Positions 1 through 8,838 of a stretch of DNA of 64,000 bases are shown piece after piece; position 1 is the stretch's first letter, and each line of letters begins with the position of its first letter. A program made the position numbers and the translations under genes. The notes beneath the pieces are model-generated. The model saw only the letters and a program-made list of their open reading frames with translations, searched no databases and was not told the DNA's origin. Where the stretch lies: contig NZ_LT906473.1 in assembly GCF_900187295.1 (NCBI RefSeq), positions 2,418,001 through 2,482,000 of the forward strand, in the 5' to 3' direction. The stretch comes from Corynebacterium cystitidis. GTDB taxonomy: Bacteria; Actinomycetota; Actinomycetes; Mycobacteriales; Mycobacteriaceae.

Positions 1-669
1 ATGAACTGCGTAAGCGTTATCCCACACGATTCGGAAGTCAGGCGCCGCTGTCTCCATCGCAGCCAGCCGGTCGGTGACTTCCTCCGAGAAGGAGATACCA
101 GTGGGGTTGCCGAAGACCGGGACGGTCCACATGCCCTTGACCTGCGGGTCCTGAACGAGCTTTTCAACGGCATCCATATCCGGGCCGTCCTCCAGCATCG
201 GGACCGTTATCATCTCAAAGCCGAGCTGCTCCGTGATTGTGAAGTGGCGATCATATCCAGGAACCGGGCAGACCCATTTGACAGTGTCTTCTTCGTGCCA
301 CGGACGCTCAGAATCATTGTTGCCGAACAAGTAAGACCAGGTGACCAGGTCAAACATGATGTTGAGGCTGGAGGAATCCCCCGCATAGACATTCTCGACT
401 GGAACCCCGAGCAATTCTGCCCAGATGGCGCGGATGTCGACGATTCCCGCCACATTGCCGTAGTTGCGCACATCCTCAGCGTTGCTTGCGGTGTGGTTAC
501 CAGCGCCGGGTAGGTTCAGCAGTTCCTCGGAAAAGTCGAGCTGCTCTGCAGACGGCTTCCCACGGGTGAGGTCAAGCTTCAGGCCACTTGCCTTCAGCTG
601 TTCATACTGCTGGCGGATTTGGGTGGATAGCTCCTCTAGAGCATTGGCGTCAAGGTTTAACAGAGACAT
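1..669 (-). CDS. aspT: Class I aminotransferase, aspartate aminotransferase AspT-like (3' end cut by window edge)
   Basis: The reverse strand stays open from an ATG at 669 to the window edge (223 codons, no stop). The protein begins MSLLNLDANALEELSTQIRQ and carries the family features LTRGKPS near the N-terminus, YAGDSSSLNIMFDL and VPVFGNPTG. This matches the fold-type I aminotransferases called AspT (class Ic aspartate aminotransferase) in corynebacteria, which move the amino group between aspartate and 2-oxoglutarate using PLP. The PLP lysine lies beyond the window, so activity cannot be judged. An AAAGGAAAACC sequence precedes the ATG and supports this start. The gene lies beside ffs and tRNA-Ser as I recall for the aspT-dnaX region of C. 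glutamicum, except that a P450 gene is inserted here. It is divergent from that P450. Confidence 0.85.
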   Translation of the reverse strand, partial: MSLLNLDANALEELSTQIRQQYEQLKASGLKLDLTRGKPSAEQLDFSEELLNLPGAGNHTASNAEDVRNYGNVAGIVDIRAIWAELLGVPVENVYAGDSSSLNIMFDLVTWSYLFGNNDSERPWHEEDTVKWVCPVPGYDRHFTITEQLGFEMITVPMLEDGPDMDAVEKLVQDPQVKGMWTVPVFGNPTGISFSEEVTDRLAAMETAAPDFRIVWDNAYAVH

Positions 670-1178
670 GTGATGGTTTTCCTTTGAGTTTCGTCTAAAA
701 GCATCTGGACACCATCGTAGCGTCGGGAGGCCTACTCCGGCGAGGGAAGAAGCTAATCGACGATCTGACGCTTCCCCTCCCCCACACCCAGCGGGCCACC
801 AAATTGAAACTCGTTTAAACGCTGCCAGTGGCGAAAAATGGTCAGACCAAGACCACTCCCAACCCTTGCCCACACCCCAGGCTTAACCCTAGGGCATGAA
901 ACCAACCTGCCCCTGGCCAAAATGTCCGATTTGCGGAGATTTTTCCGCCCTTCATGAGCCTAAACTGGGCGTTTACCATTTGCGATTACCCCCATGAATA
1001 GAAGCCTCGTGTAAAGGTAATTCTAATCCAGACCCGAAAGGGGGCAATCTATTGGTGGGGTAGGGAATATCGTCTTGTAAAGCCCCCCACCTCACCTTAG
1101 TGTCGAACATGTAACTCAGGACACAGACGTTCGCCTTCTTGGCTTACGGAACACAACCCCAGTAGGAGGGGAGACATC
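670..1178. promoter_or_regulatory. Divergent promoter region between aspT and the P450 gene
   Basis: This 509-bp stretch holds no convincing gene and must contain the promoters of the two divergent genes. The clearest structure is an inverted repeat, GGTGGGG at 1054-1060 and CCCCACC at 1085-1091, about 90 bp upstream of the P450 start, which could form a leader hairpin or an operator. I did not find a well-spaced -35/-10 pair. Confidence 0.4.
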
Positions 1179-3587
1179 ATGACCGATGTGAATAACATGA
1201 TTGACCAGCTGAATAAAGCAGGTCAAGCAGACGACCCCAACGCCGCCGAGACCAAGTGCCCATACCTCAATGGCGAGATGGACACCTTGACCCGCGAGGA
1301 GGCCCTAGAAGTTTTCGGCACTCCAGGTGACGGTGCCGACGAGAATTTCGACTTCCTGAGCCAGGAATTCGTCGATGACCCATGGAAGCACTCCGAATGG
1401 GCCTTCCAAAATCAGCCGGTTTTCTACTCCCACAAGTCTGGCTACTGGGTTGTTACCCGTTACGAGGATTGCCTCAAGATCTTCAAGGACACTGACAACT
1501 TCTCCGCACACACAGCCTTGGAGAAGGCAGTTCCGATCACCCCAGATAACCAGAAGATTCTGGATGATTACGGCTACGACTTCCGTGACACAATCGTGAA
1601 CACAGACCAGCCTGTCCACAACCCACGCCGTCGCGCCCTAGAACAGCCTTTTATGGTCGAAGAGCTGCGTAAACTCGAGCCAACTGTGCGTGCAACCGTT
1701 GATTCTTATATCGATAATTTCATTGATAAAGGTGAAGTGGATATCTTCAAGGAGCTGCTGTACATCTCGCCGCTGACCGTGGCACTGCAGTTCATGGGTG
1801 TTCCAGCCGACGATATGGAGAAGATCCATGAGTACTCCATGGGCCATGCAACAGCAACCTGGGGGAAGACCACCCCGGAGACTCAGACTCAGGTGGCTAT
1901 CACCAACGGCAAGTTCTGGCAGCACTCTCAGCGCGTTTTGAACAAGCTGTTGTTGGCAGAAGAGAAGGAGCCAGGCACCGGTTGGGTACCACACTCCATC
2001 CGCGCCCACCGCGAGGACCCAGAGTCTGTTCCCATGTACTATCTGCGTTCCAAGACCATGTCTGCAGTGACCGCAGCGCACGATACTACCGCTAACTCGG
2101 TATCGAACCTGCTGATCTACTTGTTCACCGAGCGCCCAGATATCTGGAACCTGCTAAAAGATAAGCCGGAACTGATTCCCAACGCGATTGAAGAGTCCTT
2201 CCGCCTCAACGGTGGTTCTCACGCATGGCGCCGCCGCACCGTTAGGGACGTTGAAGTCCGTGGCGTGACCATCCCTGCCGGTGAGCGTGTTTTGCTGGTC
2301 ACTTCTGCAGCCAACCGTGACCCGGAAATGTTCCCGGACCCTCACACTTTCGACCTGTACCGCGATAATGTGACCAAGCACCTGCTCTTTGGTTACGGTA
2401 TGCACCTGTGCATGGGCCGCAACCTGGCACGTCTGCAGATTCAGATGCTGATGCAGCAGCTACTTAAGCGCCTGCCACATATGGAGATGGATCCGAACCA
2501 AGACTTCGGCCGCCTGCCATCGGTGTCCTTCCGTGGCCCACAGTCCATCATGGTCACCTGGGACCCAGAGAAGAACCCAGAGCGCACCGCGCCGATTGAT
2601 AATGAGAATGATCCAGAGATCATCTACAACGGCCCTTCACGTGAGCTGAAGACCCGTGAGATGCGTGTTGCTCAGGTAGAGAAGGTTACCGAGAAGATTA
2701 TGAAGATTGTTCTCGAACCTACCGATGATGTGGATCTTCCACAGGCATTCTCTGGTGCCCATATTGAAATTGAAGCCGGTGAACTTAACCGCCAGTATTC
2801 CCTTGTTCGTATGACACCAAAATCTTGGGAGATCGCGGTGCAGCTGGAAGACGAATCTCGTGGCGGTTCCAAGTGGATCCACGAAAACGTCAAGGAAGGT
2901 TCGATCGTCCGAGTCCGTGGCCCCCGTAACAACTTCCGTTTCGGCGTAGACACCAAGAAGCTCATTCTGGTTGGTGCAGGTATCGGCGTAACCCCTATGC
3001 TGGCAATGGCTGATGAGGCTAAGCGTGAGGGCATTGATTACGAGTTGCACTACTCGGGCTCCTCGAAGACGAAGATGAGCTATATCGAGGACATTGTCCG
3101 CGACCATGGTTCTAACTCCACCTTGTACATCTCCGATGAAGATAACCGCATGGATATCTCGCAGTTCGCAGACCGCTACGAGGAAGGTGTCCAGCTGTTG
3201 ACCTGTGGCCCAGACCGCTTCACCAACGAGGTTCTTGAAGTAACCAAACACTGGCCTGAGGATACCGTTCGCCGCGAGTCTTTCACTGCGACTACCCTGC
3301 TGGATCCTTCGAAGAATAAACCGTTTACGGTAGAGCTGAACTCGACTGGCGTTGAGTACGAGGTTCCAGCGAATATGACTCTGCTAGAAACTCTTGAGAA
3401 CGCCGGTGTTGAGCTGTACGCGGAATGCCGTGAAGGCCTGTGTGGTACCTGCGAGGTGGGTATTGTCTCTGGTGAGGCTGAGCACCGTGATGCGGTGTTC
3501 ACCGAGAAGGAAAAGAAGGCGAATAATGCCATCATGACGTGTGTCTCCCGCGGCTGTGGCGGCAAGAAGCTTGTTCTGGACCTTTAA
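1179..3587 (+). CDS. Self-sufficient cytochrome P450-reductase fusion (CYP116B type)
   Basis: A single 802-residue chain carries a P450 and its whole electron-transfer chain. P450 domain (about residues 60-455): I-helix AHDTT, ExxR motif EESFR, haem loop FGYGMHLCMG with the ligand Cys at 411. Reductase domain (about 485-715): FMN-type RQYS motif, nucleotide-binding GAGIGVTP and a CGP motif, as in phthalate-dioxygenase reductases. C-terminal plant-type 2Fe-2S domain: Cys 750, 755, 758 and 788. This order defines class VII P450s such as P450RhF (CYP116B), which hydroxylate or dealkylate small substrates using NAD(P)H and O2. The substrate cannot be inferred. AGGAGGGGAGACATC before the ATG is a strong ribosome-binding site. 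No signal peptide is seen, so it should be cytosolic. The next gene probably belongs to the same transcript. Confidence 0.93.
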   Translation: MTDVNNMIDQLNKAGQADDPNAAETKCPYLNGEMDTLTREEALEVFGTPGDGADENFDFLSQEFVDDPWKHSEWAFQNQPVFYSHKSGYWVVTRYEDCLKIFKDTDNFSAHTALEKAVPITPDNQKILDDYGYDFRDTIVNTDQPVHNPRRRALEQPFMVEELRKLEPTVRATVDSYIDNFIDKGEVDIFKELLYISPLTVALQFMGVPADDMEKIHEYSMGHATATWGKTTPETQTQVAITNGKFWQHSQRVLNKLLLAEEKEPGTGWVPHSIRAHREDPESVPMYYLRSKTMSAVTAAHDTTANSVSNLLIYLFTERPDIWNLLKDKPELIPNAIEESFRLNGGSHAWRRRTVRDVEVRGVTIPAGERVLLVTSAANRDPEMFPDPHTFDLYRDNVTKHLLFGYGMHLCMGRNLARLQIQMLMQQLLKRLPHMEMDPNQDFGRLPSVSFRGPQSIMVTWDPEKNPERTAPIDNENDPEIIYNGPSRELKTREMRVAQVEKVTEKIMKIVLEPTDDVDLPQAFSGAHIEIEAGELNRQYSLVRMTPKSWEIAVQLEDESRGGSKWIHENVKEGSIVRVRGPRNNFRFGVDTKKLILVGAGIGVTPMLAMADEAKREGIDYELHYSGSSKTKMSYIEDIVRDHGSNSTLYISDEDNRMDISQFADRYEEGVQLLTCGPDRFTNEVLEVTKHWPEDTVRRESFTATTLLDPSKNKPFTVELNSTGVEYEVPANMTLLETLENAGVELYAECREGLCGTCEVGIVSGEAEHRDAVFTEKEKKANNAIMTCVSRGCGGKKLVLDL

Positions 3588-3629
3588 TTACCACGCCACT
3601 GGGCTGACACCACAAGAAAGAGAGTTTTT

Positions 3630-3857
3630 ATGGCACACGTTGATTTGTGGGATATCTTCAAAGATGTTCCAGCGGAGAAGCTTGTAGGGCACTTCAAGAC
3701 TTACCTCGACGACAGTGATGAAAAGAGCCTTATTGAGGGCAAGTCCACCGAAGAACTCCGCGAGTTGCTGATCACTGCATCTACCGGTGCTGAGGACGAC
3801 TTCACAGTGACAAAGATCTTTGACTACGCACTGAAGTTCCTACGCCACGATGGCTAG
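3630..3857 (+). CDS. Small acidic protein downstream of the P450, unknown function
   Basis: A 75-aa acidic protein (start MAHVDLWDIFKDVPAEKL) with an AAAGAGAG ribosome-binding site. It begins 42 bp after the P450 stop and is followed by a terminator, so the two genes form a unit. It looks mainly helical, has no cysteines or histidine cluster for metal binding, and no membrane segment. I do not recognise a family. Its position suggests it affects the P450 fusion, for example as a stability or substrate-supply factor, but that is inference only. Confidence 0.7.
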   Translation: MAHVDLWDIFKDVPAEKLVGHFKTYLDDSDEKSLIEGKSTEELRELLITASTGAEDDFTVTKIFDYALKFLRHDG

Positions 3858-3886
3858 CGCTTAATACCACCGGTGTGGCAAGACGT

Positions 3887-3927
3887 AACCCGGATGCTCA
3901 GGATCGTTTCTGAGGGTCCGGGTTTTT
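3887..3927 (+). terminator. Rho-independent terminator of the P450 operon
   Basis: AACCCGGA pairs with TCCGGGTT, extended by CTCAG/CTGAG, and the stem is followed by TTTTT. It lies 30 bp after the 75-aa gene and just before the convergent ffs gene. Confidence 0.85.
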
Positions 3928-3962
3928 GCTTCCCCAGGTTGCACAGTGGGAGAAAATTTAAG

Positions 3963-4048
3963 GGACCTCACGCACCTGTTAGAGCTCGCTGACCCTTGCT
4001 GCATTCCTGCCCTGGGGGAGTTCACAAGATACACACCGCGTGAGATCC
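3963..4048 (-). ncRNA. ffs: Signal recognition particle RNA (4.5S RNA)
   Basis: The reverse strand contains the conserved SRP domain IV segment CAGGGCAGGAATGCAGCAAG (symmetric loop plus GGAA-type tetraloop). Its ends pair with each other (CTCACGC at the 5' side, GTGCGTGAG at the 3' side), giving the single long hairpin of a small bacterial SRP RNA of about 86 nt. It binds Ffh and targets membrane and secreted proteins. Ends are estimated from the pairing and may be off by several bases. Confidence 0.88.
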
Positions 4049-4181
4049 TAGCCACCACTTTAGTCAAGCTAGCCAGCATTGCCAAATACTGGTACGCACC
4101 TCCTAAAAATAGTGATTAAACTGGTCTTTTGTTATTCTTTCGGCCGTGAACTAGAGTAAGAATCCGACGTTATCGTCGCTT

Positions 4182-4267
4182 GGAGGATTCGACTAGCGGC
4201 CTATGTCACACGCCTGGAACGCGTGCGGGGAGCGATCCCCTCGTGGGTTCAAATCCCACATCCTCCG
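4182..4267 (+). tRNA. tRNA-Ser (anticodon GGA)
   Basis: Acceptor GGAGGAT pairs with ATCCTCC. The anticodon loop CTGGAAC sits on a CACGC/GCGTG stem, a long variable arm typical of serine tRNAs follows, and the T arm is GTGGG TTCAAAT CCCAC. Discriminator G; CCA is not encoded. Confidence 0.95.
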
Positions 4268-4319
4268 CAAATGATGGCCAGTCAGGACGCGAACCCCTGT
4301 CATAGCTTGGCTGGGCTCC

Positions 4320-4361
4320 AACACCGCATAGCAAGTTTTAAGCCCTGCTATGCGGTGTTTT
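4320..4361 (+). terminator. Terminator downstream of tRNA-Ser(GGA)
   Basis: A perfect 13-bp stem, AACACCGCATAGC pairing with GCTATGCGGTGTT, followed by TT, about 50 bp after the tRNA. Confidence 0.85.
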
Positions 4362-5083
4362 GCCACTCGGGATTGTGTCTGTCACCGCTCGGTTGTAAGG
4401 AGCTCAAGGGCTTAGCCCAGCATATCGTTCTCTTTTGGGCCAAACCTGCTCCACGAAGGGTCCATTAGACAGATACGGTGGCTCCGACATAGAGAAGCTC
4501 ATTGGAGGCATTCCAAAGGCTGATGAGACTGCATCAGCGCGGTTCGTCGTTAGACATCAGGTACCTGGGTTACTCCCAGTGGTACGGAGAAGAGATAATC
4601 GCAGCGCTCAAGGCCTCCTTGGCTACTTAGAGCGACAGCCCCGGATGCTCTTTACGGCCGACAAACCACGCGGTACCCCTGGGCAGAAGGCCTGTTTGTC
4701 GGCCGAATGTGACATTGTGCTGAGTGTGTTGTTGAATCGTTTCCCGACTCACGTCTTCTTAGTTCCGAAAAGTGCGACAGCCAGGCCGACCTCCGTATCA
4801 AACCCCAGACCTACATATCAAGAGTTAAATTGGCCACACCCTCATGACATAGGTCAGGTTAGACATAAAGTTTTCTACTGGTAGTTCTGCAGGGCTACCG
4901 GAGCGCACAGCAGTCATCGGATCAAGGAGCCGACCCTGGCCACTGTCGGTTCAGAGACCCACCGGCCCTACTTTAAGATACCGTTGTCAGAAGGTCCTCT
5001 CCTCCCCAAAGCAAAGAAATTGTTGTCGACGGCAGCCCGTAATCGTATATCGGAGCCTTCATAATTCAATTTAAACTAGAAAA
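4362..5083. other. Gene-free stretch, possibly decayed DNA
   Basis: About 720 bp between the tRNA-Ser terminator and the surface-protein terminator with no convincing gene. Open frames exist (for example 4435-4884 plus) but none has a ribosome-binding site, a recognisable motif or corynebacterial codon habits. A second frame around 4530-4630 reads LDIRYLGYSQWYGEEIIAAL then stops, which could be a relic of a frameshifted gene. Confidence 0.35.
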
Positions 5084-5124
5084 ACGCATGGGTCCGGGGT
5101 AAGACCGGAACCATGCGTAATTTT
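5084..5124. terminator. Bidirectional terminator downstream of the thioester surface protein
   Basis: ACGCATGG...CCGG pairs with CCGG...CCATGCGT (two-base internal mismatch). T-runs lie on both sides (AATTTTTT on plus, GTTTTTCT on minus), so it can end transcription from either direction. The surface-protein gene ends 27 bp away. Confidence 0.85.
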
Positions 5125-5150
5125 TTGCTTTGATTTGGGGTTAGCCGTGC

Positions 5151-6950
5151 TTAGCTTTTAATGTCCGCGCCATCTGTCTTGGAGAATTCACCCTCAAATA
5201 CAGCTTCACAGCCAGGTGTATTCCAATCAAGGCTGGAGGACCCGACACCGATCGCCACCATCAGCGCGCCGACGGCAGTGGAACCGAGTGCTGGGTTGAT
5301 CTTAGAAAGCTGCTGTGCGACTGCAGCGAGCTCGCCTGAGGAACCGCCTGCAATTTCGGTGTCAACAGAGCTACCGCCGGTATCGATGGAAGGCATGTTC
5401 TGTTGGAACTGAGAGTTAATTTGAGCAATCAGCGCATTGATCTGTGGTGCGAACATACCTACAGTCGATCCGCCGAGTGCAACAAGCAGTCCTAGAGGAA
5501 TCAAGAACGCGAATGGACCATCGAAGCTTGATCCGCCTGCTACGCACTTTGCAGCACCAGATGAACCGCCCTGTGTTGTCAAGGACTGCAGGACGGAGGA
5601 GCCAACCTGCCCCTCGCCACCGGTTTCGTTAGAAGAACCGAGAGATGAAGCAGAGCCTGCATCCCCACTCTCAGTACCGGAAGAACCAGACTTGGAGGAG
5701 CCGCCCTTGGAGCCGCCCCCAGAAATGCCGCCTTCGCTCTTGCCACCGGTTTCGCCAGATGAGCCACCCTGTGTTGTCAAGGACTGCAGGACGGAGGAGC
5801 CAACCTGCCCCTTGCCACCGGTTTCGTTAGAGGAACCGAGAGATGAAGCAGAGCCTGCATCCCCACTCTCAGTACCGGAAGAACCAGACTTGGAGGAGTC
5901 ATCTTTGCCGTCCTTGGAGGTGTCGTCATTGCCACCATCAACGCTGGAAACGAGAGAGGTTGTTCCTGAGAGTCCGAGCACTGATACGAGTAGAGCGATA
6001 AGGCCGCCTGGAAGGAGGGAGCTACCTAAAGCTGTGGAGCCTGCTACCGTTGCTGAACCCTGCGCATCGCCATCTTCGATCAGCCCGGAGGACATACCTT
6101 TACCTTCACCTTCTACTCCGAGGGAGGATCCGGCACCAAGAAGCTTTGAGGATTCACCAGAAGAACCAACTGGTGTTGGCTCTGGTGTTGGCTCTGGTGT
6201 TGGTTTCGGTGTTGGTTTCGGTGTTGGTTTCGGTGTTGGTTCTGGTGTTGGTTCTGGTGTTGGTTCCGGAGTCGGTTCTGGTGTTGGCGTTTCGGTTTCT
6301 TCGATCTCTTCGCCGGTATCTTTGTCAACGCGGGTGACTGTCAGAAGATTCTGGTGCACTCTCCGCTTCGTAAGGTAGATCTCTAACGCCTGGTGGCTTG
6401 CCACTGACGCGCGAGCCTCACCACCCCCACCAATCAGAATCTCATAAACCTTTTGCACCTTGCTGTCTTCAAAATAGTGCGGTCCGTGCGAGTCGGTGTA
6501 GTACCACACCGCATACTGGGTTGCGCCATAAAACTCTAAGTCACTTAGCCCGTACCGCTGCTGCAGGCCCAACTTGTCATTACCGAAGCCTGTTTCCAGA
6601 ACTTCGAGAATGTTCTTCTCAAGCTCTTCGCCCCCGATACGCGGATTTGAAGCTGATTCAGTGAACACATTACCCGTGGCGATCATCTTCTTCGCCAGGA
6701 ACAAGTGAACTGGGGCCAGCTGGTTCATGTTGTAACAGTAGACGATGGTGCCATCTACTCTCATGATTCGAGCTTTACCGTAGCCCTGAAACTCAGAGGA
6801 GTTTAGAGCGTACAGCTTGTACTGTACCTCTTGCGCGGAAGCCTGGGGCGCGGACAGGACACTCGTAAAAAGGGCTACGACGCTTATCAGCGCGACGATG
6901 ACAGCCGTTAGCCCTTTCCTTCTCGTGGTTGTTTGGGTTAAAAATCCCAA
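5151..6950 (-). CDS. Secreted thioester-domain (TED) surface protein with Pro-rich and Gly/Ser-rich repeats
   Basis: A 599-aa exported protein. Residues 1-39 are a signal peptide (basic RRK, hydrophobic core, probable cleavage after ASA). The N-terminal module has the two thioester-domain hallmarks: YCYN (Cys72) and ATQYAVW (Gln145), the pair that forms an internal Cys-Gln thioester in Gram-positive adhesins. A stalk of TPEP/TPKP repeats follows (about residues 220-260), then Gly/Ser-rich sequence with two copies of a 66-residue repeat, hydrophobic segments and a C-terminus with one more cysteine. There is no LPXTG sorting signal, so anchoring is probably by the hydrophobic stretches or the mycomembrane. 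By family knowledge, TED proteins bind host or surface amines covalently. The gene stands alone, flanked by a terminator and a 237-bp upstream gap. Confidence 0.8.
   Translation of the reverse strand: MGFLTQTTTRRKGLTAVIVALISVVALFTSVLSAPQASAQEVQYKLYALNSSEFQGYGKARIMRVDGTIVYCYNMNQLAPVHLFLAKKMIATGNVFTESASNPRIGGEELEKNILEVLETGFGNDKLGLQQRYGLSDLEFYGATQYAVWYYTDSHGPHYFEDSKVQKVYEILIGGGGEARASVASHQALEIYLTKRRVHQNLLTVTRVDKDTGEEIEETETPTPEPTPEPTPEPTPEPTPKPTPKPTPKPTPEPTPEPTPVGSSGESSKLLGAGSSLGVEGEGKGMSSGLIEDGDAQGSATVAGSTALGSSLLPGGLIALLVSVLGLSGTTSLVSSVDGGNDDTSKDGKDDSSKSGSSGTESGDAGSASSLGSSNETGGKGQVGSSVLQSLTTQGGSSGETGGKSEGGISGGGSKGGSSKSGSSGTESGDAGSASSLGSSNETGGEGQVGSSVLQSLTTQGGSSGAAKCVAGGSSFDGPFAFLIPLGLLVALGGSTVGMFAPQINALIAQINSQFQQNMPSIDTGGSSVDTEIAGGSSGELAAVAQQLSKINPALGSTAVGALMVAIGVGSSSLDWNTPGCEAVFEGEFSKTDGADIKS
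5560..5898. repeat. Two copies of a coding repeat in the surface protein
   Basis: About 140 bp starting near 5560 recurs 198 bp later (from about 5758) with very few changes. It encodes a Gly/Ser-rich unit repeated at a 66-codon period. Near-identity at the DNA level suggests a recent duplication. Confidence 0.85.
6171..6288. repeat. 12-bp tandem repeat encoding the Pro-rich stalk
   Basis: About ten tandem copies of GGTGTTGGYTYY on plus, read on minus as TPEP/TPKP units. Such arrays change length by slippage, so stalk length probably varies among strains. Confidence 0.9.
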
Positions 6951-7187
6951 TTTCTCTCCCTTTCTTTCCTTCTACCTTCTCACTGAAGGAAAACTCACCG
7001 GATTCTTACGTTCTCGATCATCTAACAACTTTCCAACGCGGTCAATCTCTGTGAAAAGCCTGTGTTCTAAATGGGGGTAGGCTAATGATGGTTTAACTAT
7101 AAAACAGACCCTATACCCCCTGGGTATATGACAAAATTAGTTCCCGACGGAACCTTACCTCCATCAACCCCCTAGCCCGCCAGGAAT

Positions 7188-8117
7188 TCACACAGCCTCA
7201 ACATCGAATATTACCGGTGCGCGAGGCACTGCTTCCAGCTCAAACCCGCTGGCAATAGCCTCAATCGTGCGCGCCCCCGCAACCCCGAGAGATTCCCCAA
7301 TCCACTCGACAACACCAGAGACCCCAACACTAGGCACCAACTCGCGGAGGGTAACAGCCCCGTCCCGCTTTGCTAAACGCCGCCCTTGAACATTAAGAAC
7401 CAAGGGAACATGCACATAACTAACCTGTGGAACACTTAAGACATGAGCAAGGTAACCCTGAGCAGGCGCCTGGCTAAGCAGATCGTCGCCACGCACCACA
7501 TGATCAACATGCTGAAACGCATCGTCGACCACAACAGCCAAGTTGTAGGCCCAGTCCCGCGCTTGGTTACGGTTTCCCCCACGCTGTAACACCACGTCGT
7601 CGATAGGCGAAGTCAGCTCACCTGCAAACTCATCGTGCACAGTCCACGTATCTACCTCCGCACGCAACCGCAACGCAGGTACTCTGCCTTGCTGCTCCAA
7701 CTCGGCCCGGCGCCGCTGGCGCTGGGACTGGCTCAGGTCACGGCAGGTTCCCGGATACATTCCGTGTGGCACATGAGGAGCCGACGCTGCCTCCCGGATC
7801 TCTTTGCGGGAGCAATAACACTCGTACACCAAACCGCGCGCTTTCAGAAAATCCAGGGCTTGTTGGTAAGCCGAAAAACGATCAGATTGGTACAGTATCT
7901 CCCCATCCCAGTCAATCCCTAGTGCCTGCAGATCCTCAATCTGGCGCTGCGCGGACTCTTGTGAGGAACGCGCCGTGTCAATATCTTCTACCCGCAGCAC
8001 AAACTTCCGCCCGCTGCTCCGCGCAACTAACCACGCCACCACGGCGGTGCGTAAATTACCCAGATGTAAATCGCCGCTGGGTGAAGGGGCGTAGCGCCCG
8101 GCAGAATCCGCAACCAT
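7188..8117 (-). CDS. gluQ: Glutamyl-queuosine tRNA(Asp) synthetase
   Basis: A 309-aa truncated paralogue of glutamyl-tRNA synthetase. It has the class I HIGH-type motif SGDLHLGN near the N-terminus, the zinc-site region CYCSRKE...GTC typical of GluQ, and the KMSKS-type motif RLAKRDGA. It lacks the anticodon-binding domain, as expected for the family at about 300 aa. The enzyme attaches glutamate to the queuosine base at position 34 of tRNA-Asp. I place the start at the ATG at 8117; an in-frame GTG at 8126 is possible. It is divergent from the queuosine-precursor transporter gene with 18 bp between start codons, and tgt is next door. Confidence 0.92.
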   Translation of the reverse strand: MVADSAGRYAPSPSGDLHLGNLRTAVVAWLVARSSGRKFVLRVEDIDTARSSQESAQRQIEDLQALGIDWDGEILYQSDRFSAYQQALDFLKARGLVYECYCSRKEIREAASAPHVPHGMYPGTCRDLSQSQRQRRRAELEQQGRVPALRLRAEVDTWTVHDEFAGELTSPIDDVVLQRGGNRNQARDWAYNLAVVVDDAFQHVDHVVRGDDLLSQAPAQGYLAHVLSVPQVSYVHVPLVLNVQGRRLAKRDGAVTLRELVPSVGVSGVVEWIGESLGVAGARTIEAIASGFELEAVPRAPVIFDVEAV

Positions 8118-8135
8118 GTGTGCCACAATAGCCCC

Positions 8136-8810
8136 ATGCAGTATGTGACGCGTTCACCGTATCCGGTTGTTGTCTCCATCTTCGTGGCGGTGTTCTTGAT
8201 CTCCAATATCACCGCCTCCAAAGGGGTTGAGCTTGGCCCCTTCGTCACAGACGGCGCCTTCTTCCTTTTCCCACTGTCCTATATTCTGGGCGATGTGCTG
8301 GCAGAGGTCTACGGTTTTCGCGCTTCACGACGCGCCATCCTCACCGGTTTTGCCACCACCCTCTTGGCGGTTGCGGCCTTTTATATCGCCATTTGGCTGC
8401 CAGCGGCTAAGTTTTACCCGCACCAGGAGGAATTCGCACTCATCCTTGGGCTGGTACCCCAGATTGTCGCAGCTTCACTGGCCGGCTACCTCGTCGGCCA
8501 GCTGCTGAATGCATGGGTGTTGGTGAAGATGAAAGAAAAACTTGGGCAGCGCAATATGTGGGCCCGGCTGATTGGATCCACAGCGGTGGGCGAGTTTGGC
8601 GATACATTAATCTTTTGCACTATCGCAGCACCGGTGATCGGGATTTCCACCACCGCAGACTTCCTCAACTTCGTAATTGTCGGTTTCTTGTGGAAAACCC
8701 TGCTTGAAGTAGTGCTTCTGCCGCTGACCTACGCCGTTATCAACTGGGTACGCACACGCGAACAGGCAGCCCAAGAGGTAGGGCCGCACACACCTGTAGC
8801 ACGCGCTTAA
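8136..8810 (+). CDS. yhhQ: Queuosine precursor transporter (YhhQ/VUT family)
   Basis: A 224-aa membrane protein with about six hydrophobic helices. It has the family signature around [11 protein letters not shown] in the first helix, [10 protein letters not shown] after the second, and GEFGDTLIF in the second half. YhhQ proteins import the queuosine precursors preQ0/preQ1 or queuine. The context supports this: gluQ is divergent and tgt is convergent. The ATG at 8136 is chosen because the first helix follows closely; an in-frame GTG at 8118 would add six residues. No Shine-Dalgarno is seen, so the mRNA may be leaderless. Confidence 0.88.
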   Translation: MQYVTRSPYPVVVSIFVAVFLISNITASKGVELGPFVTDGAFFLFPLSYILGDVLAEVYGFRASRRAILTGFATTLLAVAAFYIAIWLPAAKFYPHQEEFALILGLVPQIVAASLAGYLVGQLLNAWVLVKMKEKLGQRNMWARLIGSTAVGEFGDTLIFCTIAAPVIGISTTADFLNFVIVGFLWKTLLEVVLLPLTYAVINWVRTREQAAQEVGPHTPVARA

Positions 8811-8816
8811 ACCTGT

Positions 8817-8838
8817 CGCGCGATATTTATATCGCGCG
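8817..8838. terminator. Palindromic bidirectional terminator overlapping the tgt stop codon
   Basis: CGCGCGATAT and ATATCGCGCG form a perfect 10-bp inverted repeat around a 2-bp centre. It sits between the convergent yhhQ and tgt genes, and the tgt stop codon lies inside it, so the last codons of tgt are part of the stem. Confidence 0.6.

Noticed and set aside
4182..4267. tRNA-Ser(GGA) as an attachment site of an integrated element
   Set aside because: I found no repeated copy of the tRNA 3' end downstream and no integrase gene.
4435..4884. 149-aa open frame after tRNA-Ser(GGA)
   Set aside because: No ribosome-binding site, no motif, and unlike corynebacterial proteins in composition; treated as non-coding or decayed DNA.
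6171..6288. Regular short repeats as a CRISPR array
   Set aside because: The unit is 12 bp with no spacers and it encodes TPEP repeats.
5437..6378. 313-aa plus-strand frame rich in Pro, Glu and Ser
   Set aside because: It is the antisense shadow of the repeat-rich surface protein.
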